In this document: positions 5,206-5,678 of the stretch, piece after piece | How positions within the stretch are numbered: position 1 is the stretch's first letter | How the letters are laid out: every line of letters begins with the position of its first letter | DNA from: Actinomycetota bacterium | Lineage (GTDB): Bacteria > Actinomycetota > Actinomycetes > Nanopelagicales > Nanopelagicaceae | Assembly: GCA_009699825.1 (NCBI GenBank) | Contig: WLNM01000079.1 | Coordinates: 1 to 5,678, forward strand | DNA length: 5,678 bases | Direction of reading: 5' to 3' | Program-made: the position numbers and the translations under genes | Notes under the pieces: generated by a model | Seen by the model: only the letters and a program-made list of their open reading frames with translations | Told to the model about the DNA's origin: nothing | The model's database searches: none

Positions 5206-5678
5206 ATGAGTACTTCTTCTACAGATATTCGCGCTGGCCATTTTGGTCAATTTGGTGGACGGTATGTCCCAGAAGCGTTGATCGGTGCTCTAGATGAAAT
5301 AGAAATTGCACACATTGCGGCGCAGAAAGATCCAGAATTTTTAGCAGAACTCGCACATTTGCATAAAACTTATTCAGGACGTCCAAGCATCATTACAGAA
5401 GCTAAAAGATTTGCTGAGCACGCTGGTGGAGCTCGAATTATTCTTAAACGAGAAGATCTCAATCACACCGGAAGTCACAAGATCAATAATGTTTTAGGAC
5501 AAGCACTTCTTGCTAAACGTTCCGGTAAAAAGCGCGTCATTGCAGAAACTGGAGCCGGCCAGCATGGCGTTGCATCAGCAACTGCAGCGGCCCTCATGGG
5601 TCTTGAATGTGTTGTATACATGGGTGAAGAAGATACAAAGCGCCAATCACTCAATGTTGCGCGAATGAAATTACTGGG
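5206..5678 (+). CDS. trpB: Tryptophan synthase beta chain, N-terminal part (3' end outside window)
   Basis: TrpB joins indole and serine to make tryptophan, using pyridoxal phosphate, in an α2β2 complex with TrpA. The window holds 157 complete codons of a family usually near 400 residues; the gene runs off the right edge with no stop. Diagnostic blocks are GHFGQFGGRYVPEAL (11-25), GRPS (58-61), LKREDLNHTGSHKINN (80-95) with Lys92 as the PLP-binding lysine, and AETGAGQHGVASA (113-125). These match the TrpB1 type that works with TrpA, rather than the longer stand-alone TrpB2. The start is the ATG 12 bases after trpC, giving a short STSSTDIRA leader before conserved sequence. trpA is expected just beyond the window, but this cannot be seen. 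Confidence 0.97.
   Translation, partial: MSTSSTDIRAGHFGQFGGRYVPEALIGALDEIEIAHIAAQKDPEFLAELAHLHKTYSGRPSIITEAKRFAEHAGGARIILKREDLNHTGSHKINNVLGQALLAKRSGKKRVIAETGAGQHGVASATAAALMGLECVVYMGEEDTKRQSLNVARMKLL

Overview
This window is one dense, single-strand block of histidine and tryptophan biosynthesis genes. All of them read on the + strand: 'hisB – hisH – priA (hisA/trpF) – hisF – hisI – trpE – small membrane protein – trpC – trpB'. The two end genes are cut by the window edges. Non-coding DNA is limited to 14 bases between hisF and hisI and 12 bases between trpC and trpB. No stretch over 300 bases lacks a gene, and I see no RNA gene, mobile element, CRISPR array, long repeat or intrinsic terminator.

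The protein sequences and gene order point to an actinobacterium. The HisA homologue closely resembles the dual-substrate PriA enzyme, and the trpE – membrane protein – trpC – trpB order is typical of the phylum. Base composition is moderately AT-rich (about 44-45% GC by eye) and the genes are packed by 4-base stop/start overlaps. This suggests a streamlined, low-GC lineage such as the freshwater acI group (Nanopelagicales). That assignment is inference from memory of the group, not a database result.

Layout: bases 1-331 hold the C-terminal half of HisB. Bases 328-2413 hold hisH, priA and hisF, each overlapping the next by 4 bases. Together they give the HisF-HisH imidazole-glycerol-phosphate synthase and the isomerase that feeds it. 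Bases 2428-2772 hold a stand-alone HisI. The hisI stop overlaps the trpE start, so the histidine operon runs directly into the tryptophan operon (2769-5678). In the trp part, a 57-residue single-pass membrane protein is wedged between trpE and trpC, with overlaps on both sides.

The two pathways are linked enzymatically as well as physically. PriA is expected to do both the HisA and TrpF isomerisations, and no trpF is seen between trpC and trpB. The points most worth a second look are the small membrane protein, a TANNNT hexamer placed for leaderless transcription of trpB with a weaker twin before hisI, and the complete fusion of the his and trp operons.
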